64,000 nt of DNA. It comes from Shewanella sp. UCD-KL12. Its GTDB lineage: Bacteria; Pseudomonadota; Gammaproteobacteria; Enterobacterales; Shewanellaceae. Location of the stretch: contig NZ_MPHJ01000001.1 of the NCBI RefSeq assembly GCF_001957125.1, positions 764,882 to 828,881 on the forward strand, read 5' to 3'. The notes under the pieces were generated by a model that saw only the letters and a list, made by a program, of their open reading frames with translations, did no database searches and was not told the origin of the DNA. Made by a program: the position numbers and the translations under genes. Positions 1 through 10,841 of this stretch are shown piece after piece; position 1 is the stretch's first letter, and every line of letters begins with the position of its first letter.

Positions 1-182
1 TCCATGCATATTCCATGTTCATCATCACACATCCTGAGCGCTATATTTAGCTAATAGTTTTTATATAAGTAATTTACAAATTTACTAACTTGTAATACTA
101 GTACATTTTCGTGACAAACAAGTAACAAATACGCATGATTTTCAAAGTAAAGAGTGATGATTATTATGAGTAAAATCGAAGA

Positions 183-198
183 TGTGATCTGTATCACG
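183..198. promoter_or_regulatory. CRP-like binding site upstream of feoAB
   Basis: TGTGA-N6-TCACG matches the CRP consensus TGTGA-N6-TCACA except for the last base. It lies about 250 bp before feoA in a stretch with no gene. CRP is a major regulator of anaerobic metabolism in Shewanella, so control of ferrous iron uptake is plausible. Activity is inferred only from the motif. Confidence 0.55.
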
Positions 199-228
199 TT
201 ATATTCTTGGAGCATTTTTAAAATAGCT

Positions 229-244
229 CAAATCAATTGATTTG
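229..244. repeat. Perfect 16-bp palindrome in the feo upstream region
   Basis: CAAATCAATTGATTTG is a perfect dyad. It contains ATCAA/TTGAT half sites like those of FNR-type regulators, but the halves are arranged without the usual 4-bp spacer, so it is not a standard FNR site. It may be an operator of another regulator. The rest of bases 1-449 shows no gene. Confidence 0.35.
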
Positions 245-329
245 CATTCTCATTTGCGATGCGTGTAACTAAAATAATTCTCTTCGTTCATTTATTAGTT
301 GGGACATTTGTCACATAATATAGAATACA

Positions 330-354
330 ATTGAAAACTATTATCGTTTTCAAT
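330..354. promoter_or_regulatory. Inverted repeat with Fur-like core before feoA
   Basis: Two perfect 9-bp arms (ATTGAAAAC and GTTTTCAAT) flank a 7-bp centre. The 19 bases at 333-351 match the classical Fur box at 13 positions by hand count. It lies about 100 bp upstream of the feoA start, where a Fur operator is expected for a ferrous iron transporter. Function is inferred. Confidence 0.45.
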
Positions 355-449
355 ACTAAATGTTGATCTAGGTAAAGTTATTTTCCAATTGCCTTAGTTA
401 GAATTTATATAAACTAATGAGTCATGAACCTTTTCAGGGTAAATACATA

Positions 450-716
450 ATGAAATTAAGCGATTTAAATCCAGGCGACCATGCCACGATTTCTGAAATT
501 GGCCAACTTAGCTTGCCTGCGGTTGTTAAACGCAAGTTATTATCTATGGGGATCACCCCCAATACCTCTTTTAGTATTCTGCGTAACGCACCTATGGGTT
601 CAGGACTAGAGTTAGATTTACGGGGAAGTCGATTATGTATGCGTCGTGATCTTGCCGACATTATCGATGTACAGATAGTAGAACAAAAAATTGAGGCGGA
701 TAAAGCGCATGGCTAA
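450..716 (+). CDS. feoA: Ferrous iron transport protein FeoA
   Basis: This small cytosolic protein (88 aa) partners FeoB in ferrous iron uptake. It has the FeoA SH3-like fold signature: an N-terminal MKLSDLNPGD, then a Leu/Val-rich core and a C-terminal segment (GSRLCMRRDLADII) typical of the family. The ATG at 450 is chosen over an upstream start at 417 because the family begins with this MKLSDL segment; a weak AGGGT lies upstream. Its last 8 bases overlap the start of feoB, indicating translational coupling. No feoC follows feoB. Confidence 0.9.
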   Translation: MKLSDLNPGDHATISEIGQLSLPAVVKRKLLSMGITPNTSFSILRNAPMGSGLELDLRGSRLCMRRDLADIIDVQIVEQKIEADKAHG

Positions 717-3003
717 GCAGTTTCATTGTGTGACCGTTGGTAACCCTAACGCAGGGAAATCGACACTCTTTAATGCACTAACAGGTGCAAATCAGCAAGT
801 TGGTAACTGGTCAGGTGTAACCGTTGAGAAAAAAACAGGCCAATTCACATTAAATGGAGCAGATGTTTCACTAACCGATCTGCCAGGTATTTACGATCTG
901 CTTCCTGCTGGGAATAGCTGTGACTGCTCTTTAGATGAGCAAATAGCGCAACAGTTTCTGGCTGAACAGCAAGTTGATGGCATTATCAACCTTGTTGATG
1001 CCACAAATATTGAAAGACATCTCTACCTCACAGCTCAACTGCGTGAGTTGGGTATTCCAATGGTTGTTGTGCTTAATAAAATCGATGCAGCACAAAAGCA
1101 TGGCATAAGCGTTGACGTTGATAAGATGAGCAAAACTTTAGGTTGCCCAGTTGTCAGTGTTTGCTCCCGTGATGAAGGGGATATCGAAAAGGTTAAGTCT
1201 CAGGTGGTATCGCTACTTGAGGGCAAGGTGTCTGAAGAAGCGTTAGTGCTAAATTACGACGCTAAGATTGAAGAGGGCGTCAAGAACCTACTTGAAAGCG
1301 ACGGTGAGTTAAGCCGAGGTCGTGCACTCGCTATGCTGGCTAACGGGCTAGGTTGCGGTCAGTGCAAAAATGGCAAGATGCTGGATGATGTAAAACAGTG
1401 TACAGAGTCTTTATCTAGCCAAGGCAAAGATATTGAGATCATGGTTGCTACCACCCGCTTTGACTTTGTTCAAAGTGTGTATGACTCGTCAGTCGCTACC
1501 ACGGGCGCAGAAACAATTAGTGATAAGCTGGATAAAGTGATTCTGCATCCAGTTGCGGGTGTGCCCGTCTTCCTGTTTGTCATGTATCTGATGTTCATGT
1601 TCAGTATCAATGTTGGTAGCTCATTTATCGACTTCTTTGATATTACTGCTGGTGCCCTTTTTGTTGATCATTTAGGCGCGCTTATGGCAAGCCTTGGTTC
1701 GCCTGACTGGCTAGTGACTATTATCGCTGGTGGCGTTGGTCAAGGTATCCAAACTGTTGCAACCTTCATCCCTGTTATTGCTGCGCTATTTTTAGCGCTG
1801 TCTGTGCTAGAAGGCTCAGGTTACATGGCGCGTGCAGCATTTGTTGTCGATGGATTAATGCGACGTATCGGTTTACCAGGTAAAGCGTTTGTTCCTATGA
1901 TTGTTGGTTTTGGTTGTTCAGTACCTGCAATCATGGCAACTCGTACTTTAGGCAGTGAGCGTGAGCGTATCGTAACCGGTATGATGGCGCCATTTATGTC
2001 ATGTGGTGCTCGTTTGCCTGTCTATGCGCTATTTGCTGCTGCATTCTTCCCTGAATCAGGTCAGAACTTAGTATTCTTGCTTTACATTATTGGGGTCTTG
2101 GCTGCTATTGGTACCGGCCTGCTACTTCGCTCAACCATACTACCAGGTTCTAGCAGCGCAGTGGTCATGGAGCTTCCTAGCTATGAAAAGCCTAAGTTTA
2201 AAACGGTAATGAACCGTACTGGTAAGCGTACAAAGAGCTTCATTCTTGGTGCTGGTAAAACGATTGTTATCGTTGTGACGCTATTAAACTTCGTTAATTC
2301 GATTGGTGTTGATGGCTCTTTTGGCCATGAAGATAGCTCTGAGTCAGTATTGAGTGTTGCTAGCCAGAAAGTGACACCACTGTTTGCACCTATGGGTGTA
2401 GAGCAGGACAACTGGCCTGCAACTGTGGGTATCATTACGGGTATTTTTGCTAAAGAAGCAGTAGTTGGTACGCTAAATAGTCTTTACAGCACACCAGCTG
2501 GTGATGACGAGGAGTTAGCACCGTTTATTGAAACGCTTAATGAAGCAATAGCAACGATTCCAGAGAACTTGTTAGGTATTCAGGTACAAGATCCTCTAGG
2601 ACTTGATGTTGGTGATGTGACCTCTCTTGAAACAGCATCTGAAGAGTTAGAAGTCGATTCATCAACATTTACTGCACTACAAGCTGGATTCACTGGTATT
2701 GCAGCAGCATTTGCTTACTTACTGTTTGTACTGCTTTACACGCCTTGTGTTGCCGCTATGGGTGCGCTAGTTGGTGAGTTTGGCGGACGTTGGGCAGCTT
2801 TTGCGGGTGTTTGGACTTTTGCATTAGCCTATGGCGTTGCGACTATCTTCTACCAAATCGCTACATTCAGCGCTCACCCGTTAAGTTCTAGTTTGTGGAT
2901 TGGTTTCTTCCTCAGTGCCTTGGTTATCTTCTACCTTTGGTTGAAGGCTAAAGCAAAGCGTACAGAGATGCAGACATTAAATGTGAAGATTATCACTGAA
3001 TAG
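709..3003 (+). CDS. feoB: Ferrous iron transporter FeoB
   Basis: Inner membrane Fe(II) transporter with an N-terminal G-protein domain, 764 aa as usual for the family. The G1 loop GNPNAGKST is at residues 11-19, G3 DLPG at 57-60 and G4 NKID at 123-126. The C-terminal half holds two Gate regions with many hydrophobic segments, including the family signature GFGCSVPAIMATR. The ATG at 709 is chosen over an upstream TTG at 691 because the mature family starts just before the G1 loop and this ATG overlaps the end of feoA. The gene ends at a strong terminator. Regulation is probably shared with feoA. Confidence 0.97.
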   Translation: MAKQFHCVTVGNPNAGKSTLFNALTGANQQVGNWSGVTVEKKTGQFTLNGADVSLTDLPGIYDLLPAGNSCDCSLDEQIAQQFLAEQQVDGIINLVDATNIERHLYLTAQLRELGIPMVVVLNKIDAAQKHGISVDVDKMSKTLGCPVVSVCSRDEGDIEKVKSQVVSLLEGKVSEEALVLNYDAKIEEGVKNLLESDGELSRGRALAMLANGLGCGQCKNGKMLDDVKQCTESLSSQGKDIEIMVATTRFDFVQSVYDSSVATTGAETISDKLDKVILHPVAGVPVFLFVMYLMFMFSINVGSSFIDFFDITAGALFVDHLGALMASLGSPDWLVTIIAGGVGQGIQTVATFIPVIAALFLALSVLEGSGYMARAAFVVDGLMRRIGLPGKAFVPMIVGFGCSVPAIMATRTLGSERERIVTGMMAPFMSCGARLPVYALFAAAFFPESGQNLVFLLYIIGVLAAIGTGLLLRSTILPGSSSAVVMELPSYEKPKFKTVMNRTGKRTKSFILGAGKTIVIVVTLLNFVNSIGVDGSFGHEDSSESVLSVASQKVTPLFAPMGVEQDNWPATVGIITGIFAKEAVVGTLNSLYSTPAGDDEELAPFIETLNEAIATIPENLLGIQVQDPLGLDVGDVTSLETASEELEVDSSTFTALQAGFTGIAAAFAYLLFVLLYTPCVAAMGALVGEFGGRWAAFAGVWTFALAYGVATIFYQIATFSAHPLSSSLWIGFFLSALVIFYLWLKAKAKRTEMQTLNVKIITE

Positions 3004-3022
3004 TTAGTGTTTGTTTAGCTAA

Positions 3023-3052
3023 AAAAGCAGCGATAATTCGCTGCTTTTTTGT
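3023..3052 (+). terminator. Terminator after feoAB
   Basis: AAGCAGCG and CGCTGCTT form an 8-bp stem with a 6-base loop (ATAATT), preceded by an A-run and followed by a T-run. It is a clear intrinsic terminator 20 bp after feoB. Confidence 0.9.
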
Positions 3053-3214
3053 TTTCTATCGCTTTGTCGAGACTTTTTACCATTCAGCCGTTGTATCTCA
3101 TTAAGAGATAGTGGATCATCTCTTTAATTACATCAAAATATGCCTTACTCAAGAACAAGGTCAATCATAGTATTAGACCTAGCTTGAAGGCACAGCGTTT
3201 TTAAGAGGAATCAC

Positions 3215-4885
3215 ATGAGTCATGTGGACAGCGAAGTTCGTCCTAGTAACTTCATTCGTAATATCATAGATGAAGATCTTGAAAGTGGTAAGCACACTGG
3301 TGTACATACGCGCTTTCCGCCAGAGCCTAATGGCTTTCTTCATATCGGCCATGCAAAATCAATTTGCCTAAACTTCGGTATAGCGAAAGATTATAAAGGT
3401 CAATGTAACTTGCGCTTTGATGATACTAACCCTGAGAAAGAGGACATTGATTATGTTCACTCGATTCAGGATGACGTCAAGTGGCTTGGTTTTGAGTGGT
3501 CTGGCGATATCAAATACTCCTCTAACTATTTTGATCAACTACATCAATATGCAGTTGAGTTGATCACTAAAGGGTTAGCTTATGTTTGTTTCCTTAATGG
3601 GGAAGAAACACGAGAGTACCGTGGCACGTTAAAAGCGCCGGGTAAGAATAGTCCATACCGTGATACATCAGTTGATGAGAACCTTGAGCTATTTGAAAAA
3701 ATGCGTAAAGGAGAGTTCAAAGAGGGTGAGTGCGCCTTAAGAGCTAAAATTGATATGGCATCATCATTTATGTGTATGCGTGATCCTATCATCTACCGTG
3801 TGCGTTTTGCTCATCATCATCAAACTGGTGACAAGTGGTGCATCTACCCAATGTATGACTTTACTCACTGTATCTCTGATGCCATGGAGAATATCAGTCA
3901 CTCATTATGTACTTTAGAGTTCCAAGATAACCGACGTTTATATGACTGGGTATTAGATCAGTTAGATGATTTCCAGGCTCCGAATCGTACTCGTCAGTAT
4001 GAGTTCTCAAGACTTAACCTAGAATACACCTTGATGTCTAAGCGTAAGCTTAATGATCTGGTGAGCCGTAACTTGGTTAATGGTTGGGATGATGCGCGTA
4101 TGCCGACTATCGCTGGCCTTCGCCGTCGTGGTTATACTGCAGCTTCAATTCGTGAGTTTTGTTTACGTATTGGTGTGACTAAGCAGGACAACATGGTTGA
4201 AGTGGCTATGTTAGATGCGTGCATACGTGAAGAACTCAATGATAATGCACCGCGTGCTATGGCTGTGATCAATCCTGTTAAAGTGATTATTGAAAACTAC
4301 CCTGAAGGGCAAGTTGAAACGCTTAATGCACCTGTTCATCCAAGTCAAGAGGAGCTAGGAAAGCGCGAGCTCACTTTTGGTCGTGAACTGTTTATCGACG
4401 CGGATGATTTCCGTGAAGAAGCAAACAAAAAATACAAGCGTTTAGTACAAGGTAAAGAAGTTCGCCTTCGAAATGCCTATGTTATTAAAGCTGAACGTTG
4501 CGATAAAGATGCAGAAGGGAACATCACTACGATTTACTGTACGTATGATGATGAAACTTTAGGTGTTAACCCTGCTGATGGTCGTAAAGTAAAAGGGGTT
4601 ATTCATTGGGTTGAAGCAAGCAGCGCCAAGCCTGCCGAGTTCCGCCTGTATAACAGACTCTTTACCGATACTAATCCGGCAGCTGCAGAAACGGTAGATG
4701 AAGTGCTAAACCCTGATTCTCTTATCGTTAAGCATGGTGTTGTTGAAGCTGGGCTTGTTAATGCTGAAGCCGAGAAAGCGTATCAGTTTGAGCGTGAAGG
4801 CTATTTCTGTGCAGATAATAAAGACTCATCGCCAGAAAACTTAGTGTTTAACCTGACAGTTGCACTACGAGATTCATCTCAGTAA
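3215..4885 (+). CDS. glnS: Glutaminyl-tRNA synthetase
   Basis: Charges tRNA-Gln with glutamine in the cytosol. This is a class I synthetase of 556 aa, close to the E. coli enzyme. The HIGH motif is at residues 43-46 within [12 protein letters not shown], and the second class I signature is MSKRK at 274-278. The C-terminal beta-barrel anticodon-binding domain follows. The start is supported by a GAGGAA ribosome-binding site. It is a stand-alone gene between two terminators. Confidence 0.97.
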   Translation: MSHVDSEVRPSNFIRNIIDEDLESGKHTGVHTRFPPEPNGFLHIGHAKSICLNFGIAKDYKGQCNLRFDDTNPEKEDIDYVHSIQDDVKWLGFEWSGDIKYSSNYFDQLHQYAVELITKGLAYVCFLNGEETREYRGTLKAPGKNSPYRDTSVDENLELFEKMRKGEFKEGECALRAKIDMASSFMCMRDPIIYRVRFAHHHQTGDKWCIYPMYDFTHCISDAMENISHSLCTLEFQDNRRLYDWVLDQLDDFQAPNRTRQYEFSRLNLEYTLMSKRKLNDLVSRNLVNGWDDARMPTIAGLRRRGYTAASIREFCLRIGVTKQDNMVEVAMLDACIREELNDNAPRAMAVINPVKVIIENYPEGQVETLNAPVHPSQEELGKRELTFGRELFIDADDFREEANKKYKRLVQGKEVRLRNAYVIKAERCDKDAEGNITTIYCTYDDETLGVNPADGRKVKGVIHWVEASSAKPAEFRLYNRLFTDTNPAAAETVDEVLNPDSLIVKHGVVEAGLVNAEAEKAYQFEREGYFCADNKDSSPENLVFNLTVALRDSSQ

Positions 4886-4910
4886 CGCTTTTTATAACAT
4901 GAGCGCATGA

Positions 4911-4944
4911 AAAAAGGCTTTAGGGTTCCCCCTAAAGCCTTTTT
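4911..4944. terminator. Bidirectional terminator between glnS and the YIP1-family gene
   Basis: AAAAAGGCTTTAGG pairs perfectly with CCTAAAGCCTTTTT around a 6-base loop. It has T-runs on both strands and sits between two convergent genes. Confidence 0.9.
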
Positions 4945-4960
4945 GTATTCTGTCTTTTAG

Positions 4961-4981
4961 AACCTAGAACCTAGAACCTAG
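4961..4981. repeat. Three tandem copies of the heptamer AACCTAG
   Basis: Three exact copies of AACCTAG lie immediately before the stop end of the minus-strand membrane protein gene. The array is short and no function is apparent; slippage is the simplest origin. Confidence 0.8.
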
Positions 4982-4984
4982 GCC

Positions 4985-5581
4985 TTACTGATACATAGGT
5001 CCAAAGCCGACGCTCCAGAGAATAACGCTAGATGCCATCAATGCAACTAAGAGAACCAGGCCTGCTGTAACCACTGAGCTAGCATAGATAAATCCTTTCT
5101 CTTCAGGAATATTCATGATGATAGGCACCCCTGTGTATAGCAAGTACACAGAGTAAGATAAGCCAGCTAAACCAATTAGCATGACAAACCAAATAGTAGG
5201 GTAGAGGGCGGCTAGACCAACCATAAATAACGGTGTTGCTGTATATGAAGCAAGTTCCAGCGCTTGAGTAAATGTTGGCTCTGCATCGAATGTCTTAGCC
5301 ATCCAATATGCTAAATAGGCGAGTGCAAATACGCCACCAATTAAACCAAAATACATACCACCAGACATCAGCAATGCACTTTGTTGTGTTAAAAATAACG
5401 GTTCACCGACACCTAAGTTCCAACCTAGTTGAGTCGCTGCGATAAATGTACAGATAACCGGAATAAGTGCAACGAGCAAAATATGACTTAAGCTACTTTT
5501 CAGCGCTTCATGATTTTGCTCAATTGTGTGCCACTCCTCTTTCGGGTGAGTGTATAGCCCCATTAAGTGATTTAATATCAT
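4985..5581 (-). CDS. YIP1-family inner membrane protein (YohC-like)
   Basis: Predicted 198-aa multi-pass inner membrane protein. The N-terminus (MILNHLMGLYTHPKEEW) and the pattern of about five hydrophobic segments match the YIP1 domain family, which includes E. coli YohC. The molecular role of the bacterial members is unknown. It is convergent with glnS and stands alone. The stretch to miaE (5582-5957) holds presumably divergent promoters; I see no gene in it. Confidence 0.75.
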   Translation of the reverse strand: MILNHLMGLYTHPKEEWHTIEQNHEALKSSLSHILLVALIPVICTFIAATQLGWNLGVGEPLFLTQQSALLMSGGMYFGLIGGVFALAYLAYWMAKTFDAEPTFTQALELASYTATPLFMVGLAALYPTIWFVMLIGLAGLSYSVYLLYTGVPIIMNIPEEKGFIYASSVVTAGLVLLVALMASSVILWSVGFGPMYQ

Positions 5582-5957
5582 TATAATTATCCTTGTTTAG
5601 CTTTAACTTTTGCTCGCCAAACTTCAGACGAGCCTACATGCCTATTGGTCTAATTCCCAAAGACCGTACGGCTCACGATACCCAACTAAAATCGATCTAC
5701 TCATTAACGCATTAAAATTGTTTTGGTATAAGTTTATTTATTGAACAAAACTACCTCTTAGTCAAGCTGATATTGCCTCACTTGTTAATTATTTGTTTCA
5801 GCAAGCTAGGCTCTGTTGAAATGAGCAAGCTCAATTAATTGATTTATTCGCTGATATTTGGTGATAAATGCGTAAATAGCGATCTTTGTAAGACTGAGGA
5901 AGTGGTAGAATGGCGACTTAATAATACTGGTTTAAATTTATTTCGAGAACAGACTTT

Positions 5958-6746
5958 ATGCAGCAACTGTTAGCACCTATTCATGATTTTTTAGGTTGTG
6001 AAACACCGGACGCCTGGATTGAGGTGGCCAAAAAGCCTGAAAATTTATCGACTCTGCTTATCGATCATTGTAATTGTGAACTTAAAGCTGCCCAAACAGC
6101 ATTATCTTTAATTAGGAAATATGCTGTCGATAAAGCCCATGCTCAACCTCTGCTTGATTGGGCTAAGCCCTATGGAGAGTTTGTGTATAACAAAGATCGT
6201 GATATTGAACAGTTTCTTTCTCGCAATAGTAAAAAGAATGAACTGGCTGCCGAGCTTGTGCCTAAATCTTCGTTTGAGCATGGCCCTGAACTTATTGGAA
6301 AAATGGTACGACTCATTAAAGAGGAGTTTCATCATTTTGAGCAAGTTTTAGAGATCATGCATGCGCGGAATGTGCCTTATCAGAACATGACCGCTGGTCG
6401 TTATGCCAAGGGCATGATGAAGCAAGTTAGGACGCATGAGCCTGCGGCGTTGGTTGATAAATTAATTATTGGGGCATTTATTGAAGCTCGCTCTTGCGAA
6501 CGCTTTGCTAAGCTTGCGCCATTTCTAGATGGTGAGCTTAATAAGTTCTATGTATCACTGTTGCGGTCTGAAGCTAGGCATTACCAAGATTATTTAGTGC
6601 TTGCTGAGATGGTCCAATCCAATGCTATGACAGCCAAAAGCATTCCCGTAGCGCAAAGAGTTCTACAGATTGGTGAGGTTGAAGCTGAGTTAATTTCTTC
6701 ACCTGATCCAGAATTCAAATTCCACAGTGGTGCGCCTGAAGGTTAA
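5958..6746 (+). CDS. miaE: tRNA 2-methylthio-cis-ribozeatin hydroxylase MiaE
   Basis: A non-haem diiron monooxygenase that hydroxylates the isopentenyl group of ms2i6A37 in tRNAs reading UNN codons. At 262 aa it is the family's length. Ferritin-like helices carry the metal-ligand motifs EEFHHFEQV and EARHYQDY, and the N-terminal DHCNCELKAAQ segment is typical of MiaE. The enzyme needs oxygen, which fits a facultative organism. It is convergent with lpxH, with a 62-bp gap. Confidence 0.92.
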   Translation: MQQLLAPIHDFLGCETPDAWIEVAKKPENLSTLLIDHCNCELKAAQTALSLIRKYAVDKAHAQPLLDWAKPYGEFVYNKDRDIEQFLSRNSKKNELAAELVPKSSFEHGPELIGKMVRLIKEEFHHFEQVLEIMHARNVPYQNMTAGRYAKGMMKQVRTHEPAALVDKLIIGAFIEARSCERFAKLAPFLDGELNKFYVSLLRSEARHYQDYLVLAEMVQSNAMTAKSIPVAQRVLQIGEVEAELISSPDPEFKFHSGAPEG

Positions 6747-6808
6747 TGATGTACAAGCTTGATATTGCAGGGTTGATGCGCTTTTAATCAATGTGGACTA
6801 ACGTGAGC

Positions 6809-7549
6809 TCAGATTGAATCCTGAGCTTCGAAAGGAATATTGCTGAGGCACAGAGAGTTTTGCGAGATAGTTAACACACTGCCTTGTTCGTACCAGTCGC
6901 CTACAACAACACGCTGTAATTCAACACCTGATGTTCCACTGAATGTGTGAATGTCAGGTCTATGGGTGTGGCCGTGAATCATCAGCTGAGCTGCAACTTG
7001 TGTCATCAGTGAGGTGACGGCATCAGCATCAACATCCATGATCTGCATGCTTTTACTCATATTACTCGATTTACTTTTGGCACGGATATTATTGGCAATC
7101 TTCAGTCGTGTTTGTTTTGGCAGATGTGTATAAAGCCACTTGATGACAGGGTTGTTACGAAAGCGTCTAAACCGTTGGTAAGCAGTATCTAGAGTACAAA
7201 GGCTATCACCGTGCAACAGCACAGTCGGTTTGCCATAGAGATCGATACAATGCACTTCAGGTAATAAGATCATTCCAGATCTTATTGCGTATTCTTTGCC
7301 GATTAAAAAGTCTCGATTACCATGAATGTAATAGATAGGAAGTTGATTCGATATGTTCTTAAGCTTGTCGGCAAGCTGATAGGCGAAAGGCTCGGCAATA
7401 TCATCGCCAGTCCAAACTTCAAAGAGATCACCTAAGATATAAAGGGCTTCGACATCATCTAGAGAGGTGTCCAGAAATTGATTGAAGGCTTTAGTGATAT
7501 CGGGGCGATCGGCACTAAGGTGCAGATCGCCCACAAAAAGCGTTTTCAT
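6809..7549 (-). CDS. lpxH: UDP-2,3-diacylglucosamine pyrophosphatase LpxH
   Basis: Hydrolyses UDP-2,3-diacylglucosamine to lipid X in lipid A synthesis, at the inner face of the cytoplasmic membrane. It is a calcineurin-like metallophosphoesterase of 246 aa. Metal ligands are seen in GDLHLS (D8, H10), GDLFEVW (D41), GNRD and the C-terminal GHTHRP. It lies 9 bp after ppiB on the same strand, the same gene pair as in E. coli, so the two are probably cotranscribed. Confidence 0.96.
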   Translation of the reverse strand: MKTLFVGDLHLSADRPDITKAFNQFLDTSLDDVEALYILGDLFEVWTGDDIAEPFAYQLADKLKNISNQLPIYYIHGNRDFLIGKEYAIRSGMILLPEVHCIDLYGKPTVLLHGDSLCTLDTAYQRFRRFRNNPVIKWLYTHLPKQTRLKIANNIRAKSKSSNMSKSMQIMDVDADAVTSLMTQVAAQLMIHGHTHRPDIHTFSGTSGVELQRVVVGDWYEQGSVLTISQNSLCLSNIPFEAQDSI

Positions 7550-7558
7550 TAAACTGAA

Positions 7559-8053
7559 TTACTCAGCAATGGTCACTTTTTTAATGATGACAGCTTCTAA
7601 AGGTACATCTTGATGCATGCCACGGTTACCAGTGCTAACCGCTTTAATTTTGTTTACTACATCCATGCCTGCAGACACTTTACCAAATACACAGTAACCC
7701 CAACCTTGAGAAGTCTCAGACTTAAAATCAAGGAAAGTGTTGTCATTAATGTTGATAAAGAACTGTGCAGTCGCTGAATGCGGATCTGAAGTACGCGCCA
7801 TCGCGATTGAACCAACTACATTAGATAGGCCATTGTTCGCTTCATTTTTTACTGTCTCATTGCAGCGCTTCTGTTCCATATCTTCAGTAAAGCCACCACC
7901 TTGAACCATAAAACCGTCGATAACACGGTGAAAAACGGTGCCATCATAGAAACCGTCTTTTGCGTAGTTAAGGAAGTTTTCAGCTGTTAAAGGTGCTTTT
8001 TCAGCATCAAGCTCAAGTGTAATTTCACCGTGATTTGTGTGAAGTGTGATCAT
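7559..8053 (-). CDS. ppiB: Peptidyl-prolyl cis-trans isomerase B (cyclophilin)
   Basis: Cytosolic cyclophilin-type prolyl isomerase of 164 aa. The cyclophilin core is complete, with [19 protein letters not shown] and the C-terminal FGKV segment. The ATG at 8053 ([15 protein letters not shown]) is chosen over one at 8116, because the extra 21 residues are not part of the family and the internal start agrees with known PpiB proteins. It precedes lpxH in a two-gene operon. Confidence 0.95.
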   Translation of the reverse strand: MITLHTNHGEITLELDAEKAPLTAENFLNYAKDGFYDGTVFHRVIDGFMVQGGGFTEDMEQKRCNETVKNEANNGLSNVVGSIAMARTSDPHSATAQFFININDNTFLDFKSETSQGWGYCVFGKVSAGMDVVNKIKAVSTGNRGMHQDVPLEAVIIKKVTIAE

Positions 8054-8333
8054 GTTTTGATTCTCACTAATTTTTGCAATAAGAAAATAGTGGCAGGATT
8101 CTAACGCAATTGCCATTTAGCATAAAGGGCTAGGTATTACTTTATAATGATAGGCCTACTTTTCAGTGTAATAATCAAACTGTTTGTCGCAATAAAAGGC
8201 TTCTCTGCCCATCTCCCTGATAAAAAGCTAAGTTCTATGACAGGAATCATTTAAAACAATGGATGCTGCACTGGTGCGATGTTAAACTGTGCAGCTAATT
8301 TTTATTATTTTTTCGTTGAAGAGAAGAGTAGCG

Positions 8334-9713
8334 ATGTTGAAGTTATACAACAGTCTGACCCGCCAAAAAGAGGAATTCAAACCATTACAGCCTGGTAAAA
8401 TAGGCATGTACGTGTGTGGGATAACTATCTATGACTTATGTCATATCGGCCATGGTCGTACTTTTGTCTCTTTCGATATGATTGTTAGGTATCTGCGTTA
8501 TTCTGGGTATGAAGTTAACTTTCAGCGTAACATCACCGATGTCGATGATAAGATCATTAAGCGTGCGGCAGAGAATAATGAAAGTTGTGAATCTTTAACT
8601 GAGCGTTTAATTGGTGAGATGCACCGCGACTTTGATGCGCTGAATATGAAACGTCCAGATTTTGAGCCTAGAGCTACGTTACATATGCCTGAGATCATCG
8701 AGATGGTTGAAAAACTGATCGAGAAGGAGCATGCCTATGTCTCTGGAAATGGTGATGTCTTGTTCAGTGTTTCATCTTTCCCTGAATACGGTCGTCTCTC
8801 AGGACAGAACCTTGAGCAACTTCAAGCTGGCGCCCGTGTAGAGGTTGAAGATACCAAGCGAGATCCAATGGACTTCGTGCTGTGGAAAATGTCTAAGCCT
8901 GGAGAGCCTACTTGGGATTCACCTTGGGGACCAGGGCGTCCTGGATGGCACATCGAATGTTCTGCGATGAATGGTAAACATCTTGGCAAGCATTTTGATA
9001 TCCATGGTGGCGGCTCCGATCTTCAGTTTCCTCATCATGAAAATGAGATTGCCCAGTCTTGCTGTGCCCACGATACCAGCTATGTGAACTACTGGATGCA
9101 TACTGGCATGGTGATGGTAGACAAAGAGAAGATGTCTAAATCGCTGAATAACTTCTTCACCATTCGTGATGTATTGGCACATTATGATGCCACCACAATA
9201 CGTTACTTTTTGTTATCAGGTCATTATCGCAGCCAGTTAAACTATTCAGAAGATAACCTCAAACAGGCTAAATCTGCTCTTGAGCGTCTTTATACTGCAT
9301 TAAAGGGTCTTGACCTTTCAGTTGCCGCTGCACCTGCTGGGGATTATGTCGCTAAATTTAATAGTGCGATGGATGATGATTTCAATACACCTGAGGCTTA
9401 TTCAGTACTCTTTGAGATGGTTCGTGAGATTAACCGTTTAAAAGAAACTGATACAGCTAAAGCGTCTGCCTTGGCAGTTAAGCTTAAAGAGCTGGCTGAT
9501 GTGTTAGGTATTCTCGATCAAGATGTCGATACCTTCTTTAAAGGTGAGGGCAGTGATGATGAAGTGGCTGAAATTGAAGCACTCATTGTTGAGCGAAATC
9601 GTGCACGTGCTGAGAAAGATTGGCCTGCTGCAGATGTTGCCCGTGACGGTTTAAATGCTTTAGGTGTTATTTTAGAAGATGGGCCGGAAGGCACCACTTG
9701 GCGTAAGAAGTAA
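8334..9713 (+). CDS. cysS: Cysteinyl-tRNA synthetase
   Basis: Charges tRNA-Cys. Class I synthetase of 459 aa, close to the E. coli enzyme. The zinc ligand Cys28 sits in [13 protein letters not shown] is at residues 37-40 and KMSKS at 266-270. The [15 protein letters not shown] block carries the other zinc and active-site residues. The ATG at 8334 is preferred to 8289 because it matches the family N-terminus [15 protein letters not shown]. It is divergent from ppiB and followed by a terminator. Confidence 0.97.
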   Translation: MLKLYNSLTRQKEEFKPLQPGKIGMYVCGITIYDLCHIGHGRTFVSFDMIVRYLRYSGYEVNFQRNITDVDDKIIKRAAENNESCESLTERLIGEMHRDFDALNMKRPDFEPRATLHMPEIIEMVEKLIEKEHAYVSGNGDVLFSVSSFPEYGRLSGQNLEQLQAGARVEVEDTKRDPMDFVLWKMSKPGEPTWDSPWGPGRPGWHIECSAMNGKHLGKHFDIHGGGSDLQFPHHENEIAQSCCAHDTSYVNYWMHTGMVMVDKEKMSKSLNNFFTIRDVLAHYDATTIRYFLLSGHYRSQLNYSEDNLKQAKSALERLYTALKGLDLSVAAAPAGDYVAKFNSAMDDDFNTPEAYSVLFEMVREINRLKETDTAKASALAVKLKELADVLGILDQDVDTFFKGEGSDDEVAEIEALIVERNRARAEKDWPAADVARDGLNALGVILEDGPEGTTWRKK

Positions 9714-9730
9714 AATTTACACTTATCGAT

Positions 9731-9758
9731 AAAAAAGCCTGCTGATGCAGGCTTTTTT
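9731..9758. terminator. Bidirectional terminator between cysS and folD
   Basis: AAAAAAGCCTGC and GCAGGCTTTTTT pair around a 4-base loop (TGAT), giving T-runs on both strands between convergent genes. Confidence 0.92.
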
Positions 9759-9808
9759 GTACAAGGATATACTTATCCCCGATCGCAGGGATTTGTGCAT
9801 TTTAAAAC

Positions 9809-10669
9809 TTATGCTTCATCATGATATTGCTCTGCAGCATACAAGGTGTTCTCTAATAGGCTCGCAATCGTCATCGGGCCTACACCACCTGGAACCGGAG
9901 TGATAAAGCTGGCATTTTTTTCAGCTGCTTCAAATTGGACATCACCGACTAAACGACCATCTTCAAGACGGTTAATGCCCACATCGATGACTAAGGCACC
10001 TGGTTTTATCCACTCTCCAGGAATAAAGCCGGGTTTACCTACTGCAACAACAACGAGATCTGCTTGTCGAACTTTTTGCTCAAGGTTTCGAGTGAAACGG
10101 TGGCAAGTTGTCGTTGTGCAACCTGCGAGTAGTAGCTCTAGGCTCATTGGGCGGCCAACAATATTTGATGCGCCAACAACTAAAGCATCTAACCCATAGG
10201 TATCAACACCAGTTGATTTAATCAGTGTCATGATCCCCATCGGTGTGCATGAACGCAGCACTGGAATACGTTGGGCTAAACGACCAACATTATAAGGGTG
10301 GAAGCCATCGACATCTTTATCAGGGCGAATACGTTCAATTACTTTAGATTCTTCAATATGATCAGGTAACGGAAGTTGAACCAGTATGCCATCGATAGCC
10401 TTGTCATTGTTACACTCATCGATGAGTGCAAGTAGCTCCTCTTCAGAAGTCGATGGTTCAAGATCGTACGAACGGGACAGGAATCCAACTTCTTCACAGG
10501 CACGTCTTTTACTGCCGACATATACTTGTGATGCTGGATCTGCACCAACTAAGATTACGGCTAAACCAGGAATACGTTGTCCGGCCTCTTTACGGGCGGT
10601 GACTTTCTCTTTTAGCTCTGTTCGAATGGACTGAGCAATCGCTTTACCATCGATTCTTTGGGCTGTCAT
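9809..10669 (-). CDS. folD: Methylenetetrahydrofolate dehydrogenase / cyclohydrolase FolD
   Basis: Bifunctional cytosolic enzyme that interconverts 5,10-methylene-THF, 5,10-methenyl-THF and 10-formyl-THF. It has 286 aa. Family signatures are [14 protein letters not shown] with the catalytic Lys, the substrate segment [19 protein letters not shown], the NADP-binding [12 protein letters not shown] and the C-terminal [12 protein letters not shown]. It is monocistronic and convergent with cysS. Confidence 0.97.
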   Translation of the reverse strand: MTAQRIDGKAIAQSIRTELKEKVTARKEAGQRIPGLAVILVGADPASQVYVGSKRRACEEVGFLSRSYDLEPSTSEEELLALIDECNNDKAIDGILVQLPLPDHIEESKVIERIRPDKDVDGFHPYNVGRLAQRIPVLRSCTPMGIMTLIKSTGVDTYGLDALVVGASNIVGRPMSLELLLAGCTTTTCHRFTRNLEQKVRQADLVVVAVGKPGFIPGEWIKPGALVIDVGINRLEDGRLVGDVQFEAAEKNASFITPVPGGVGPMTIASLLENTLYAAEQYHDEA

Positions 10670-10841
10670 GGGGGTAGGATATCCTTAAAAGGGCGCACTG
10701 TTGAAAACCGCGGCTATTTTAACAGGTGACTCTATATGTGTCATTTATTTCAGGGTGTAACAAACAGTTCTAAATTATGGATAATTAAATTACCTCAGGC
10801 TCACTCAGTGGATAAGCTAATGGTGTTGTTTAGGGTTCGAG

